Made by a program: the position numbers and the translations under genes. Below are positions 1 through 7,872 of a stretch of 64,000 bases of DNA, piece by piece (the stretch's first letter is position 1; the number at the start of each line of letters is the position of its first letter). A model generated the notes under the pieces. The model was not told where the DNA came from. It worked only from the letters and a program-made list of their open reading frames with translations, and made no database searches. This DNA comes from Bradyrhizobium sp. G127 (lineage in GTDB: Bacteria; Pseudomonadota; Alphaproteobacteria; Rhizobiales; Xanthobacteraceae): positions 1,426,001 to 1,490,000 of the forward strand of contig NZ_JAKFGN010000002.1 in NCBI RefSeq assembly GCF_021502575.1, written 5' to 3'.

Positions 1-237
1 TATGAACTGGGCACTTCTGACCGAATTCCGTAAATTTCATAACAGCGAAATAACTGTGGGATCAGCGAATTTATCTGCGATATCAGGGAATGGTTTGGTA
101 GTTCACAGGCAAGAGTTGAATTCTCACACCCTTGTATAGGATTTCGCGGACGCGATCTGGTCTCCCTTTCGATTTTCAGATGCGGGAGCAGAGATGGCGG
201 ACACTGCGTTCCGACCCTATCGTGCCAAAAACGCCTT
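1..237. repeat. Non-coding left edge with imperfect ~21-bp periodic repeats
   Basis: No gene is recognised here. The stretch from about 20 to 100 repeats a short unit: CAGCGAA at 43, CAGCGAA at 63 and CAGGGAA at 84, with a weaker CCGAA copy at 21, so the period is 20-24 bp. A related repeat with an exact 21-bp period occurs at 18773-18850. A 45-codon open frame (2-139) runs through the repeats but looks like a by-product of their periodicity and resembles no family I know. Confidence 0.4.
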
Positions 238-250
238 ATGCTGATTGGAA

Positions 251-283
251 TAAAAGAAAAGGCCCCGATTAACGGAGCCCTTT
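251..283 (-). terminator. Probable Rho-independent terminator after the flavin monooxygenase gene
   Basis: On the minus strand a GC-rich stem (GGCTCCG pairing with CGGGGCC across a short TTAAT loop, one mismatch) is followed by a T-rich run (TTTTCTTTTA). It lies about 170 bases past the stop of the NMO-like gene, the last gene of the minus-strand catabolic run. Confidence 0.5.
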
Positions 284-454
284 CTGCCCTTCCGGATGAA
301 GCTTGGTCAAGCGGTGTTTCCGAAGACGTCGCTCGCGAAACCCCGTGTCGTCACGAAGGCGTCCCGTCATTCTTAGAGCACTTCGTTGACCGATACGCCG
401 GGCACGAGCGGCACCGGGCGATTGTTCGCGGCGCCTCGTGATCTTCGGTCAATA

Positions 455-1471
455 TCACGCTAGCGTCCCGGCTTTAAGGCTTCCACCGCGAGCGGCGAAG
501 GTTGCCGACGACAGGAAATTTTCCGAGGCATCGGTAAATTCTGCCTTGAGGCGCTTGACCAATTCTTCCACCGAAGGTGCGTCCGTGATTTGGCCAATCC
601 CCTGCCCGGCCCCCCAGATATCGCGCCAAGCCTTCGCTCCCATGTTCCCCCCAGAGCCAAAGTTCATCACCGACTTGTCTGCCACAGGAAGATTGTCGGG
701 ATCCAACCCGGCGGCCTTGATCGAAGGACGGAGATAGTTACCATGAATGCCAGTAAACAGATTTGTATAAACGATGTCGTCAGCCGCGTGATCGGCAACT
801 AAGGCTGCTTTATAGGAATCGGCGGCGCCGGCCTCTGCGGTAGCTATAAAGCGCGTACCCATGTAGGCGAGATCGGCTCCAAGCGCCAACGCTGACGCTA
901 CACTCCAACCGTCCGAAATCGAACCTGACAGGAGAATTGTGCCCTTGAACCACTGCCGGACCTCACGCACCAGCGCGAACGGCGACAACGTACCGGCATG
1001 GCCTCCAGCACCAGCGCAAACCAAGATCAAGCCGTCGACGCCTTGCTCAGCGGCCTTACGTGCGTGCTTAACATTGATGACGTCATGGAACACGACGCCC
1101 CCATAGGAATGCGCGGCCTTGACGATCTCAGCCGGTGGACGCAGCGATGTGATGATAATCGGCACCTTGTGCTTCACACACGTTTCCATGTCCGCAAATA
1201 GCCGGTCATTCGAAGCGTGACAGATCTGGTTGACGGCATACGGCGCCACTTTCTTGTCCGGATTTTGAGCACGATACTCGCCAAGTTCACCCTCAATGCG
1301 GGTGAGCCATTCACCCAACATATGAGCCGGACGAGCATTCAAAGCGGGAAATGAACCGACTATTCCCGCCTGGCACTGCGCGATCACGAGTTCAGGTCCT
1401 GAAACAATAAAAAGCGGCGAGCCGACGATCGGCAATTCAAGTGAATTCTTCAGAAACTCGGGAAGAGACAT
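455..1471 (-). CDS. NAD(P)H-dependent flavin oxidoreductase, nitronate monooxygenase (2-nitropropane dioxygenase) family
   Basis: This 338-aa protein has the TIM-barrel plan of the FMN-dependent nitronate monooxygenase / enoyl-reductase II family. Visible marks are the N-terminal GSPLFIVSGPELV segment and the phosphate-binding motif VCAGAGGHAGT around residue 152, followed by a barrel strand TILLSGSISDGWSV and the MGTRFIAT segment typical of the family. Members oxidise nitronates or act as flavin reductases, and some sit in CoA-dependent pathways as acyl or enoyl reductases. The gene is the last in the minus-strand catabolic run, with about 310 non-coding bases separating it from the SnoaL-like gene. 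The exact reaction cannot be told from sequence. Length is normal for the family. Confidence 0.85.
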   Translation of the reverse strand: MSLPEFLKNSLELPIVGSPLFIVSGPELVIAQCQAGIVGSFPALNARPAHMLGEWLTRIEGELGEYRAQNPDKKVAPYAVNQICHASNDRLFADMETCVKHKVPIIITSLRPPAEIVKAAHSYGGVVFHDVINVKHARKAAEQGVDGLILVCAGAGGHAGTLSPFALVREVRQWFKGTILLSGSISDGWSVASALALGADLAYMGTRFIATAEAGAADSYKAALVADHAADDIVYTNLFTGIHGNYLRPSIKAAGLDPDNLPVADKSVMNFGSGGNMGAKAWRDIWGAGQGIGQITDAPSVEELVKRLKAEFTDASENFLSSATFAARGGSLKAGTLA

Positions 1472-1781
1472 GAGGTAACTTTCTTTCGGCGTTCAGGGTG
1501 ACCGGCCAAACCTTGTTTAGCCGCTTGCGGATGAATAAGACGCAAAGGAATCCGGACGTCAGTCATGGAGACGCAACAACCTCGTAGTCAAAAAGCTATC
1601 CAGAAATTCCACATCAAATATTGGAAGCCCGTTGGCCATTACACCATTGTCGGACAGGGAATGCGTCTAGTTGATCGTCGGTTAGTTGCTTTCTCATCGG
1701 CTATTAAAGCTCAATGCGCTTATGGGCGAGGTCGCTCACTGTCTGAGCGTTGGCGTATACGTAAGCTCCTCACTCCAAAGC
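1472..1781. other. Intergenic stretch without recognised genes
   Basis: I see no conserved coding frame, RNA gene or clear operator. A plus-strand frame at 1565-1807 codes for a low-complexity, unrecognised 80-aa peptide that overlaps the 3' end of the SnoaL-like gene and is probably spurious. A separate promoter for the NMO-like gene could lie here but no convincing -35/-10 pair was found. Confidence 0.4.
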
Positions 1782-2210
1782 CTAACCAGACAGCAGCTTC
1801 TTCTTAGACGCGAGTCGTTCATTCATCGCGGATGCAAGCTCCTTTAAACCACTGAGTGGCCTTACCATGACCTCGAACTCGGTAATTTTACCCACCGCAT
1901 CGAACCGGATAAAGTCGATCCCCTTCAACTCCCGTCCATTCACTTTCGCTTCAAATTCAAGAACGACGTTGAGACCATCAGCGCTTACGCACTCGCGGTG
2001 ATAACGGAAATCCTGAAATACAGAGTTCGCAGTCGTCAGAACAAGAATTGCGGCGTCCCGTCCAGGATAGGGTTCATGTGCTACCGGAGATCGAAATACA
2101 ATCTCCTCTGCAAGTAACGGGAGCAGATCATCAGCCACATTTGTACTCATGAAATGATGCCAAACTGCTAGCGACGATTCAATGAAGCTACTGAGTCTCT
2201 TCTCAACCAT
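1782..2210 (-). CDS. SnoaL-like / NTF2-fold protein
   Basis: This 142-aa protein has the size and pattern of SnoaL-like NTF2-fold proteins: an N-terminal helix pair followed by a cone of strands, with motifs FRSPVAHEPYPGRDA and FEAKVNGRELKGIDFIRFD near residues 40-105. The fold covers small hydrolases, isomerases and non-enzymatic binding proteins. The gene follows livM with only 28 bases between them, so it is probably co-transcribed with the transporter. GGAAAG precedes the ATG at good spacing. Substrate and reaction are unknown; a ketosteroid-isomerase-like or polyketide-cyclase-like role is only a possibility. Confidence 0.75.
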   Translation of the reverse strand: MVEKRLSSFIESSLAVWHHFMSTNVADDLLPLLAEEIVFRSPVAHEPYPGRDAAILVLTTANSVFQDFRYHRECVSADGLNVVLEFEAKVNGRELKGIDFIRFDAVGKITEFEVMVRPLSGLKELASAMNERLASKKKLLSG

Positions 2211-2238
2211 GTGTTGCTTTCCTAGTTATTTTCACAAT

Positions 2239-3204
2239 TCAGAGCGATCGCTTGAAGAAATGAGCGATTTCGCCGATCACGCCGCGGCGGAAGGTCAGCA
2301 CGCAGATCACGAAGATCGCGCCCTGGATCACGGTGACCCACTGCCCGAACCCGGCCAGATACTGCTGCATGGCAATGATCACAAAGGCCCCGACCACGGG
2401 CCCGAACACGGTGCCGAGCCCGCCGACCAGCGTCATCAGCACGACTTCGCCGGACATGGTCCAGTGCACGTCGGTCAGCGATGCGTTCTGCGCCACGAAC
2501 ACCTTCACCGCACCGGCAAGACCCGCCAGGCTGCCGGACAGGACATAAGCCAGGAACTTGTACTGGTCAGTCTTGTAGCCGAGCGAGATCGCACGCTGCT
2601 CGTTCTCGCGGATCGATTTCAGGACTTCGCCGAATGGCGAGTTGATCGCACGATAGATCAGCAGGAAGCCGAGCAGGAAGATCACCAGAACCACGTAATA
2701 GAGCGTCGTCGCCTTCGACAGGCCGAGGAAGCCGAACATCATGCCCTGCGGAATGCCCTGGATGCCGTCTTCCCCGTGGGTGAAGGGTGTCTGCAGGTAG
2801 ATGAAGAACAGCAACTGCGACAACGCCAGCGTGATCATCGCGAAGTAGATGCCCTGCCGGCGGATGGCGATCAGCCCGGTAATGACGCTCAGCGCGCATG
2901 AGGCGGCGACACCCAGAATGATGCCGATCTCGGGCGACACGCCCCAGACCTTCAGCGCATGGGCGGTCACATAGCCCGCGGTGCCGAGGAACATGGCATG
3001 ACCGAACGACAGCAGGCCGCTGTAACCGATCAGAAGATTGAAGGCGCAGGCGAACAGAGCAAAGCACAGCGCCTGCATCACGAAGTAAGGATAAATCCCG
3101 GTCAGCGGCACAACAGCCAGCAACCCCGTCATGATGACGAAGGCGATCATCTCGTCGGCGGTGCGGCCCGTTGCGGGAACGGCGTTGTCGGTGTTTGTTG
3201 CCAT
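2239..3204 (-). CDS. HAAT-family ABC transporter permease (LivM-like)
   Basis: A 321-aa inner-membrane permease with about nine hydrophobic segments and the LivM signatures: the N-terminal FNLLIGYSGLLSFGHAMFLG block (about residue 57) and the cytoplasmic coupling segment GEVLKSIRENEQRAISLGY (about 192), which contacts the ATPases. It pairs with the adjacent LivH-like permease, starting one base after that gene's stop. HAAT transporters carry branched-chain amino acids but also amides, short-chain acids and aromatic acids. Here the surrounding acyl-CoA genes suggest a carboxylic acid. The C-terminal VLTFRRGVIGEI is typical of the family. Confidence 0.9.
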   Translation of the reverse strand: MATNTDNAVPATGRTADEMIAFVIMTGLLAVVPLTGIYPYFVMQALCFALFACAFNLLIGYSGLLSFGHAMFLGTAGYVTAHALKVWGVSPEIGIILGVAASCALSVITGLIAIRRQGIYFAMITLALSQLLFFIYLQTPFTHGEDGIQGIPQGMMFGFLGLSKATTLYYVVLVIFLLGFLLIYRAINSPFGEVLKSIRENEQRAISLGYKTDQYKFLAYVLSGSLAGLAGAVKVFVAQNASLTDVHWTMSGEVVLMTLVGGLGTVFGPVVGAFVIIAMQQYLAGFGQWVTVIQGAIFVICVLTFRRGVIGEIAHFFKRSL

Positions 3205-3205
3205 G

Positions 3206-4069
3206 TCAGTTCGCCCGTCCCGTCAGTCCCGTTGGCTTCACAAGCAGCACCAGCACCATCAGCACGAAGACCACGGTGTTGGATGCCTCGGGATAGGAAT
3301 ACTTGGTCAGACCTTCGATCACGCCGAGCGTGAAGCCGGTGATGATCGAGCCCATGATCGATCCCATGCCGCCGATCACGACGACCGCGAACACGACGAT
3401 GATGAGATCCGCGCCCATCAGCGGGCGCACCTGGTTGATCGGCGCGGACAGCACACCGGCCAGCGCCGCAAGGCCGACGCCGAGGCCGTAAGTCAGCGTG
3501 ATCATGCGCGGCACGTTGATGCCGAAGGCGCGCACCAGCGTCGGATTCTCCGTCGCGGCGCGCAGATATGCGCCGAGCCGCGTCCGCTCGATCATGTACC
3601 AGGTCGCGATGCAGACGATCAGCGAGAAGATCACGACCCAGCCGCGATAGATCGGCAGGTACATGAAGCCGAGATTGACGCCGCCCTTGAGAAGGTCGGG
3701 AATGGCATAAGGCAACCCGGACGATCCGAAATAGTTCTGGAACACGCCCTGAATGATCAGCGCCATGCCGAACGTCAGCAGCAAACCATACAGATGATCG
3801 AGGCCGGTCAGCCATTGCAGCATCGTGCGCTCGAGAATGATGCCGAAGCCGCCCACAACCAACGGCGCCAGGATCAGCGCCCACCAGTAGTTGATGCCCG
3901 CAAGGTTCAGCAGGAAGTACGCGACGAACGCGCCCATCATGTAGAGCGCGCCGTGCGCGAAGTTGATGATGTTGAGCATGCCGAAGATCACGGCCAACCC
4001 AAGGCTGAGCAGCGCGTAGAACGAGCCGTTGATCAATCCGACCAGAAGCTGGGCGTACAGGGATTGCAT
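3206..4069 (-). CDS. HAAT-family ABC transporter permease (LivH-like)
   Basis: This 287-aa membrane protein carries the LivH hallmarks: an opening QLLVGLINGSFYALLSLGLA helix, the motif NIINFAHGALYMMGAFV (about residues 34-50) and the coupling loop RAATENPTLVRAFGIN (about 150), followed by a GGMGSIMGSIITG segment. It forms the transmembrane channel with the LivM-like protein encoded next. The gene sits 66 bases after livF. Length is standard (about 285-300 aa). It belongs to the LivG-F-H-M block whose binding protein is probably the gene at 15896-17110. Confidence 0.9.
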   Translation of the reverse strand: MQSLYAQLLVGLINGSFYALLSLGLAVIFGMLNIINFAHGALYMMGAFVAYFLLNLAGINYWWALILAPLVVGGFGIILERTMLQWLTGLDHLYGLLLTFGMALIIQGVFQNYFGSSGLPYAIPDLLKGGVNLGFMYLPIYRGWVVIFSLIVCIATWYMIERTRLGAYLRAATENPTLVRAFGINVPRMITLTYGLGVGLAALAGVLSAPINQVRPLMGADLIIVVFAVVVIGGMGSIMGSIITGFTLGVIEGLTKYSYPEASNTVVFVLMVLVLLVKPTGLTGRAN

Positions 4070-4135
4070 ATGGTACTATCCAAAAAGGTGATTCAATAGT
4101 GCGACATTATGCGCGCTGATGTTCATCGTTGTGAC

Positions 4136-4882
4136 CTAGACTCCAAGATAAGTGTGCAATTTCTCCATGTTGGTCTGGAGTTCCGAGTTTGCGAATGTGT
4201 CGATGATCTTGCCGTGCTCGACGATGTAGAAGTGGTCGGCGACGGTCGAGGCGAAACGGAAGTTCTGCTCCACCAAGAGGATGGTGAAGCCCTCCGCCTT
4301 CAGCCGTGCGATCATCTTGCCGATCTGCTGGATGATGACCGGGGCAAGGCCCTCGGTCGGCTCGTCCAGCATCAGGAACCGCGCGCCGGTGCGCAGGATG
4401 CGCGCGATCGCCAGCATCTGCTGCTCGCCGCCGGACAGCTTGGTGCCCTGGCTGCCGAGACGCTCCTTCAGGTTCGGAAACAGCTCGAAGATCTGCTCCA
4501 GCGTCATGCCGCCGCTGCGGATCACCGGCGGCAGCAGGAAATTCTCCTTCACATCGAGGCTGGCGAAGATGCCGCGTTCTTCCGGGCAGAACGCCACGCC
4601 GAGCCGCGCGATCTTCTCCGCCGGCAGCCGGATGATCTCATTGCCCTCAAACGACACCGAGCCTGTGCGCTTGCCGATAATTCCCATCACCGACTTGAGC
4701 GTCGAGGTCTTGCCGGCGCCGTTGCGGCCGAGCAGCGTGACCACCTCGCCGGGACGAACCTCGAAGTTCATGCCGTGCAGGATGTGGGACTCGCCGTACC
4801 ACGCCTCGAGGTTCTTGACGGTGAGAACCGGCGAGCCGGCAGCGTTACTCACGGCCTGACTGTTCATAACCTGGCTATTCAT
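4136..4882 (-). CDS. HAAT-family ABC transporter ATPase (LivF-like)
   Basis: A 248-aa ATP-binding subunit of the LivF branch. The Walker A motif GRNGAGKTST, the signature LSGGEQQMLAIARIL and the Walker B FLMLDEPTEGLAP are all present, and the switch His/Gln region reads TILLVEQNF. I chose the ATG at 4882 because GGAG lies 7 bases upstream. It overlaps the end of livG by 8 bases, so translation is probably coupled. It drives the adjacent permeases together with LivG. Confidence 0.9.
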   Translation of the reverse strand: MNSQVMNSQAVSNAAGSPVLTVKNLEAWYGESHILHGMNFEVRPGEVVTLLGRNGAGKTSTLKSVMGIIGKRTGSVSFEGNEIIRLPAEKIARLGVAFCPEERGIFASLDVKENFLLPPVIRSGGMTLEQIFELFPNLKERLGSQGTKLSGGEQQMLAIARILRTGARFLMLDEPTEGLAPVIIQQIGKMIARLKAEGFTILLVEQNFRFASTVADHFYIVEHGKIIDTFANSELQTNMEKLHTYLGV

Positions 4883-5660
4883 GGCCGGCTCCAAGATAGG
4901 CTTCCTTGACCCGCGGGTCTTTGGTGAGCGTGGCGTAGTCGCCTTCCGCCAGCACCTTGCCGCGGGTCAGCACCGTGATGGTATCCGACAGGTTGGCGAC
5001 CACGTTCAGGTTATGCTCGACCATAAGGATCGTGTATTTCTGCGAAATGCGCTTGATCAGCGCCGCCACCTTGTCGATGTCCTCGTGGCCCATCCCGGCC
5101 ATCGGCTCATCGAGCAGCATCATCTCGGGATCGAGCGCCAAGGTTGTTGCGATCTCCAGCGCACGCTTTCGGCCGTAAGGCATTTCCACCGCAGGGGTCG
5201 AAGCGAACTCGCTCAGTCCGACGTCATCAAGCAATTCCCGCGCACGGTCATTGAAGCGATCCAGTACGGATTTTGACCGCCAGAACTCGAACGAGTTGCC
5301 GTGCTGCCGCTGCAGCGCAACGCGCACGTTCTCCAGCGCGGTGAGATGCGGAAACACAGCTGAAATCTGAAACGAGCGCACGAGGCCAAGCCGCGCCACA
5401 TCGGCCGGCGCCATCGCGGTGATATCCAGTCCCTTATACAGAATCTGGCCGCGGGTCGGCTTGAGGAACTTGGTCAGCAGGTTGAAACATGTGGTCTTGC
5501 CGGCCCCGTTCGGACCGATCAGAGCGTGAATAGTCCCCCGCCGCACCCGCAGATTGACGTCACTCACGGCCACAAAACCCGCGAATTCTTTCGTCAATCC
5601 GTGGGTTTCAAGAATAAACTCATCAGACAAGCGAGTGCTTCTGACATGCTGAAAGTTCAT
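4875..5660 (-). CDS. HAAT-family ABC transporter ATPase (LivG-like)
   Basis: This 261-aa protein has Walker A GPNGAGKTTCFN, a family-specific GLVRSFQISAVFPHLTALEN block, the LivG-type signature MPYGRKRALEIATTLA in place of LSGGQ, Walker B MMLLDEPMAGM and the switch MVEHNL. The C-terminal RVKEAYLGAGHE tail is diagnostic for LivG. The ATG at 5660 is preferred over an upstream ATG at 5693 because the extra residues are not family-like. Together with LivF it forms the ATPase heterodimer. Confidence 0.9.
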   Translation of the reverse strand: MNFQHVRSTRLSDEFILETHGLTKEFAGFVAVSDVNLRVRRGTIHALIGPNGAGKTTCFNLLTKFLKPTRGQILYKGLDITAMAPADVARLGLVRSFQISAVFPHLTALENVRVALQRQHGNSFEFWRSKSVLDRFNDRARELLDDVGLSEFASTPAVEMPYGRKRALEIATTLALDPEMMLLDEPMAGMGHEDIDKVAALIKRISQKYTILMVEHNLNVVANLSDTITVLTRGKVLAEGDYATLTKDPRVKEAYLGAGHE

Positions 5661-5736
5661 TCGAATTAAGCCTTCCAAATGCTGGCGCCGCAAGAAAAGC
5701 AGTATTGATTGGCCGTCTGACTCTGTCGGCAGGATC

Positions 5737-6177
5737 TCATTGACTGGGACGATCGATCAAAATAACCGCCTCCCCGAGCAATTTGATCTCCTCTCGCTGG
5801 TCTTTCATCCGCAGTGCAAGCTTCATTAAGCTTTCACCAGATTGGTCGAACAACTCGATCACATGCCCTTCGCAAGTCAGCCGAGAGCCCACCTCAGCGA
5901 CCGCTGTAAATCGACTTGAAAAATGACGGATACGGTGCGGCGGAACCACGTCCGTCAAAGCCTGGCCGGCGTACGCCATGACTAGCATCCCATGAGCAAA
6001 TACATCGGGAAAGCCAGCTGACTTTGCGAAGTCGATGTCGACATGGATTGGATTGAAATCGCCGGATGCACCACAATACAATGCGAGTCGGTGCCGGGTT
6101 ATTGGAGGGAAACTCTTATACACGACACGCCGTCCTATCGACGCAGCACCATTTGATGGATTCACAGAGCTATCCAT
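5737..6177 (-). CDS. MaoC-like hotdog dehydratase, C-terminal-type subunit
   Basis: A 146-aa single-hotdog protein with the R-hydratase motif: YCGASGDFNPIHVDIDFAKSAGF (about residues 32-54), where the Asp and His of GDFNPIH are the catalytic pair, then DVFAHGMLVMAYAGQAL. It should hydrate or dehydrate an enoyl-CoA / 3-hydroxyacyl-CoA. The ATG at 6177 overlaps the stop of the upstream FAS1-like dehydratase gene by 8 bases. The two probably form one enzyme with a catalytic and a substrate-binding half, as in actinobacterial and proteobacterial two-gene MaoC dehydratases. The longer frame upstream (to 6222) was rejected because the overlap start fits coupling and homology better. Confidence 0.85.
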   Translation of the reverse strand: MDSSVNPSNGAASIGRRVVYKSFPPITRHRLALYCGASGDFNPIHVDIDFAKSAGFPDVFAHGMLVMAYAGQALTDVVPPHRIRHFSSRFTAVAEVGSRLTCEGHVIELFDQSGESLMKLALRMKDQREEIKLLGEAVILIDRPSQ

Positions 6178-6616
6178 TCCGCACCATAATTGTACAAAGC
6201 GTGTCTGCGACGTGCACGTCATGTTGGTTTCTAAAATTGCTCTCGATCACAACACGGGTCAGCGCGCCTGCAGCTTTTACAGCGACATCTGCAACAGTCG
6301 AGACAATCGTTAGTGTATCGCCGACGACAACAGGCTCGTGATAGCTAAAGCTTTGTTCACCGTGCAACACGCGGGCAGGTTCGATCTGAAGTTCGGCAAG
6401 GAACTCGTATGGAGACTCATTGTCCAACATCTGGAGGCAAAACAAGTAAGTGGGTGGTATAGGAATAGCCGAGCAGCACCTGTCGTGCGCCGCCCTCTCC
6501 TCGCGATAGATTCGATTTTGCTCGTTCAGCGCATCCAGGAAATAGCGAAGCCGACGAGGCTCAGCATACGCTATTACTGGCGCGAAACTACGACCTACGT
6601 CCGACTGATCGACCAA
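6170..6616 (-). CDS. FAS1-like dehydratase (MaoC N-terminal-type hotdog) subunit
   Basis: This 148-aa protein matches the MaoC N-terminal / FAS1-like dehydratase hotdog: VGRSFAPVIAYAEPRRLRYF at the start, PPTYLFCLQML near residue 55, then LHGEQSFSYHEPVVVGDTLT (about residues 84-103). This half lacks the catalytic Asp-His pair and normally holds the acyl-CoA tail beside the MaoC partner encoded next. The start must be TTG at 6616: an in-frame TGA lies two codons upstream, and GAGGATGAG sits at the right distance for a ribosome-binding site. A fragment of an acyl-CoA dehydrogenase gene lies just upstream. Confidence 0.8.
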   Translation of the reverse strand: MVDQSDVGRSFAPVIAYAEPRRLRYFLDALNEQNRIYREERAAHDRCCSAIPIPPTYLFCLQMLDNESPYEFLAELQIEPARVLHGEQSFSYHEPVVVGDTLTIVSTVADVAVKAAGALTRVVIESNFRNQHDVHVADTLCTIMVRNG

Positions 6617-6744
6617 GACTCATCCTCATGATTGACACGCTCGCCTTCATTCAGGTTGTTGCTGCGGCCGATACTGCGGCAAATACGAGGGCTTTGAATG
6701 ACCGGACTGTAAGTCGATGCAAGGCGTCGAACATGACTCACGCC

Positions 6745-6834
6745 CGCGCGGGAGAATGGAGGCGCGGCCTCGCTGGTGTTGAATTTTCGGCAGGCCTCGC
6801 GGAAAATGACCTGATCTTCGGTAAAGCTGAGCAT
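6745..6834 (-). pseudogene. Remnant: N-terminus of an acyl-CoA dehydrogenase
   Basis: A frame starting at 6834 reads MLSFTEDQVIFREACRKF and then SEAAPPF, which closely resembles the first 25-30 residues of acyl-CoA dehydrogenases (the FTEDQ...R..F opening). After about 30 codons the similarity is lost and the frame runs into unrelated sequence. The rest of the gene (over 1 kb) is missing, so this looks like a deletion scar between the crotonase gene and the MaoC pair. Confidence 0.6.
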
Positions 6835-6936
6835 CGTTCACCCAATAGCGTTCTCAAGCGGCTTGGATACCGGCCTGCGGCGGCGAGCCCGGTTCTGGAT
6901 TAGTTAAAACCGGCGCTCTGCCAAAACAGCCGACGC

Positions 6937-7707
6937 TTACTTGCCCTTCCAGTTCGGGGCGCGCTTTTCGGCAAAAGCCGCCGCACCTTCGCGCGCATCC
7001 TCGGATGTGAAGACACGGCCGACGATCTCCTGCTGCTTCTTCCACATCTGATCGTCCGGCCAGAGCCGGGACTCGACGATCACCTGCTTCGATGCTTTCA
7101 CGGCGAGCGGGCCGTTGGAGCCGACAGCCGCGGCAAGCTCAAGCGCAGCCTCGATGGCAGGGCCATCGGTCACGCGGTTGATGATGCCGAGCTGATAGGC
7201 GCGGTCCGCGCCGAAGAACTCACCGGTCAAGGCGAATTCCATCGCGGCCCGGAACGGCATCTGACGCGGCATCCGCATCAATCCGCCGCCCGCTGCAGCC
7301 AGTCCGCGCTTTGCTTCGGGAATTCCGAACTTGGCATTGCGGTTGGCGACAATCATGTCGCAAGCCAGCGCGATTTCCATACCGCCTGCAAGCGCAAAGC
7401 CATCCACCGCTGCGATCAGCGGCTTCTTCGGCGGCGCTTCGGTCAGGCCTGCGAATCCGCGTCCCTGGATCGTCGGCCGCTCGCCCTTGAGAAAGCCCTT
7501 CAGGTCCATGCCCGAGCAGAAGGTGCCACCGGCACCTGTGATAATGCCAACCGTCAACGCATCGTCGGAATCGAGGCGATCCATGGCCGCCGCCACGCCT
7601 TGCGCAAGCGCAAGGTTAGCCGCGTTCTTCGCTTCTGGCCGGTTCAGGGTAACAATCAAAACAGTCCCGCGAACTTCCGTCAGAACAGGCGCACTGGGTT
7701 CAGACAT
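6937..7707 (-). CDS. Enoyl-CoA hydratase / crotonase-family protein
   Basis: A 256-aa crotonase. The oxyanion-hole segments are present: LNRPEAKNAANLALA (about residue 20) with ITGAGGTFCSGMDLKGF, then DGFALAGGMEIALACDMIVA. Both acidic positions expected of a hydratase can be seen (IPEAKRGL and AAMEFALTG). It should hydrate 2-enoyl-CoAs. I chose the ATG at 7707 because GGAG precedes it and because residues further upstream belong to an SDR remnant. It stands between caiB and the MaoC-type genes in the beta-oxidation block. Confidence 0.88.
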   Translation of the reverse strand: MSEPSAPVLTEVRGTVLIVTLNRPEAKNAANLALAQGVAAAMDRLDSDDALTVGIITGAGGTFCSGMDLKGFLKGERPTIQGRGFAGLTEAPPKKPLIAAVDGFALAGGMEIALACDMIVANRNAKFGIPEAKRGLAAAGGGLMRMPRQMPFRAAMEFALTGEFFGADRAYQLGIINRVTDGPAIEAALELAAAVGSNGPLAVKASKQVIVESRLWPDDQMWKKQQEIVGRVFTSEDAREGAAAFAEKRAPNWKGK

Positions 7708-7729
7708 CCGTTTCCACTCCCGTTTTATT

Positions 7730-7820
7730 TTATTGTCGAGACAATTCAGCGAGGCGCCATGCGAATGCCGTCGCTGCGCAAAGACCTGACGCGCCGCCAG
7801 TGACAACAGCGGCGATCGGC
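7730..7820 (-). pseudogene. Remnant: N-terminus of a short-chain dehydrogenase
   Basis: The minus-strand frame contains IAAVVTGGASGLCAAT, the nucleotide-binding opening of a type-II 3-hydroxyacyl-CoA-dehydrogenase-like SDR (TGGASGLG). The third glycine is changed to Cys and the frame ends about 12 codons later. The remaining 220 or so residues are absent. It abuts the intact crotonase gene, so a gene has been lost from the operon at this point. Confidence 0.55.
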
Positions 7821-7872
7821 GGCACGCTCCTGGACGACGTCTCGGAAATGGACGTTGTCCGCGGCGCCCATC

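Noticed and set aside
1565-1807. 80-aa plus-strand frame in the gap before the SnoaL-like gene
   Set aside because: No family similarity and it runs antisense into the SnoaL-like coding end.
2182-4909. Long plus-strand frames rich in His, Asp, Gln and Arg opposite the liv genes
   Set aside because: They are antisense shadows of high-GC coding sequence; the minus-strand frames have full family motifs.
7732-7745. Inverted repeat ATTGTC-GA-GACAAT as an operator
   Set aside because: It lies inside the SDR remnant next to the crotonase start and no second copy was found, so chance similarity cannot be excluded.
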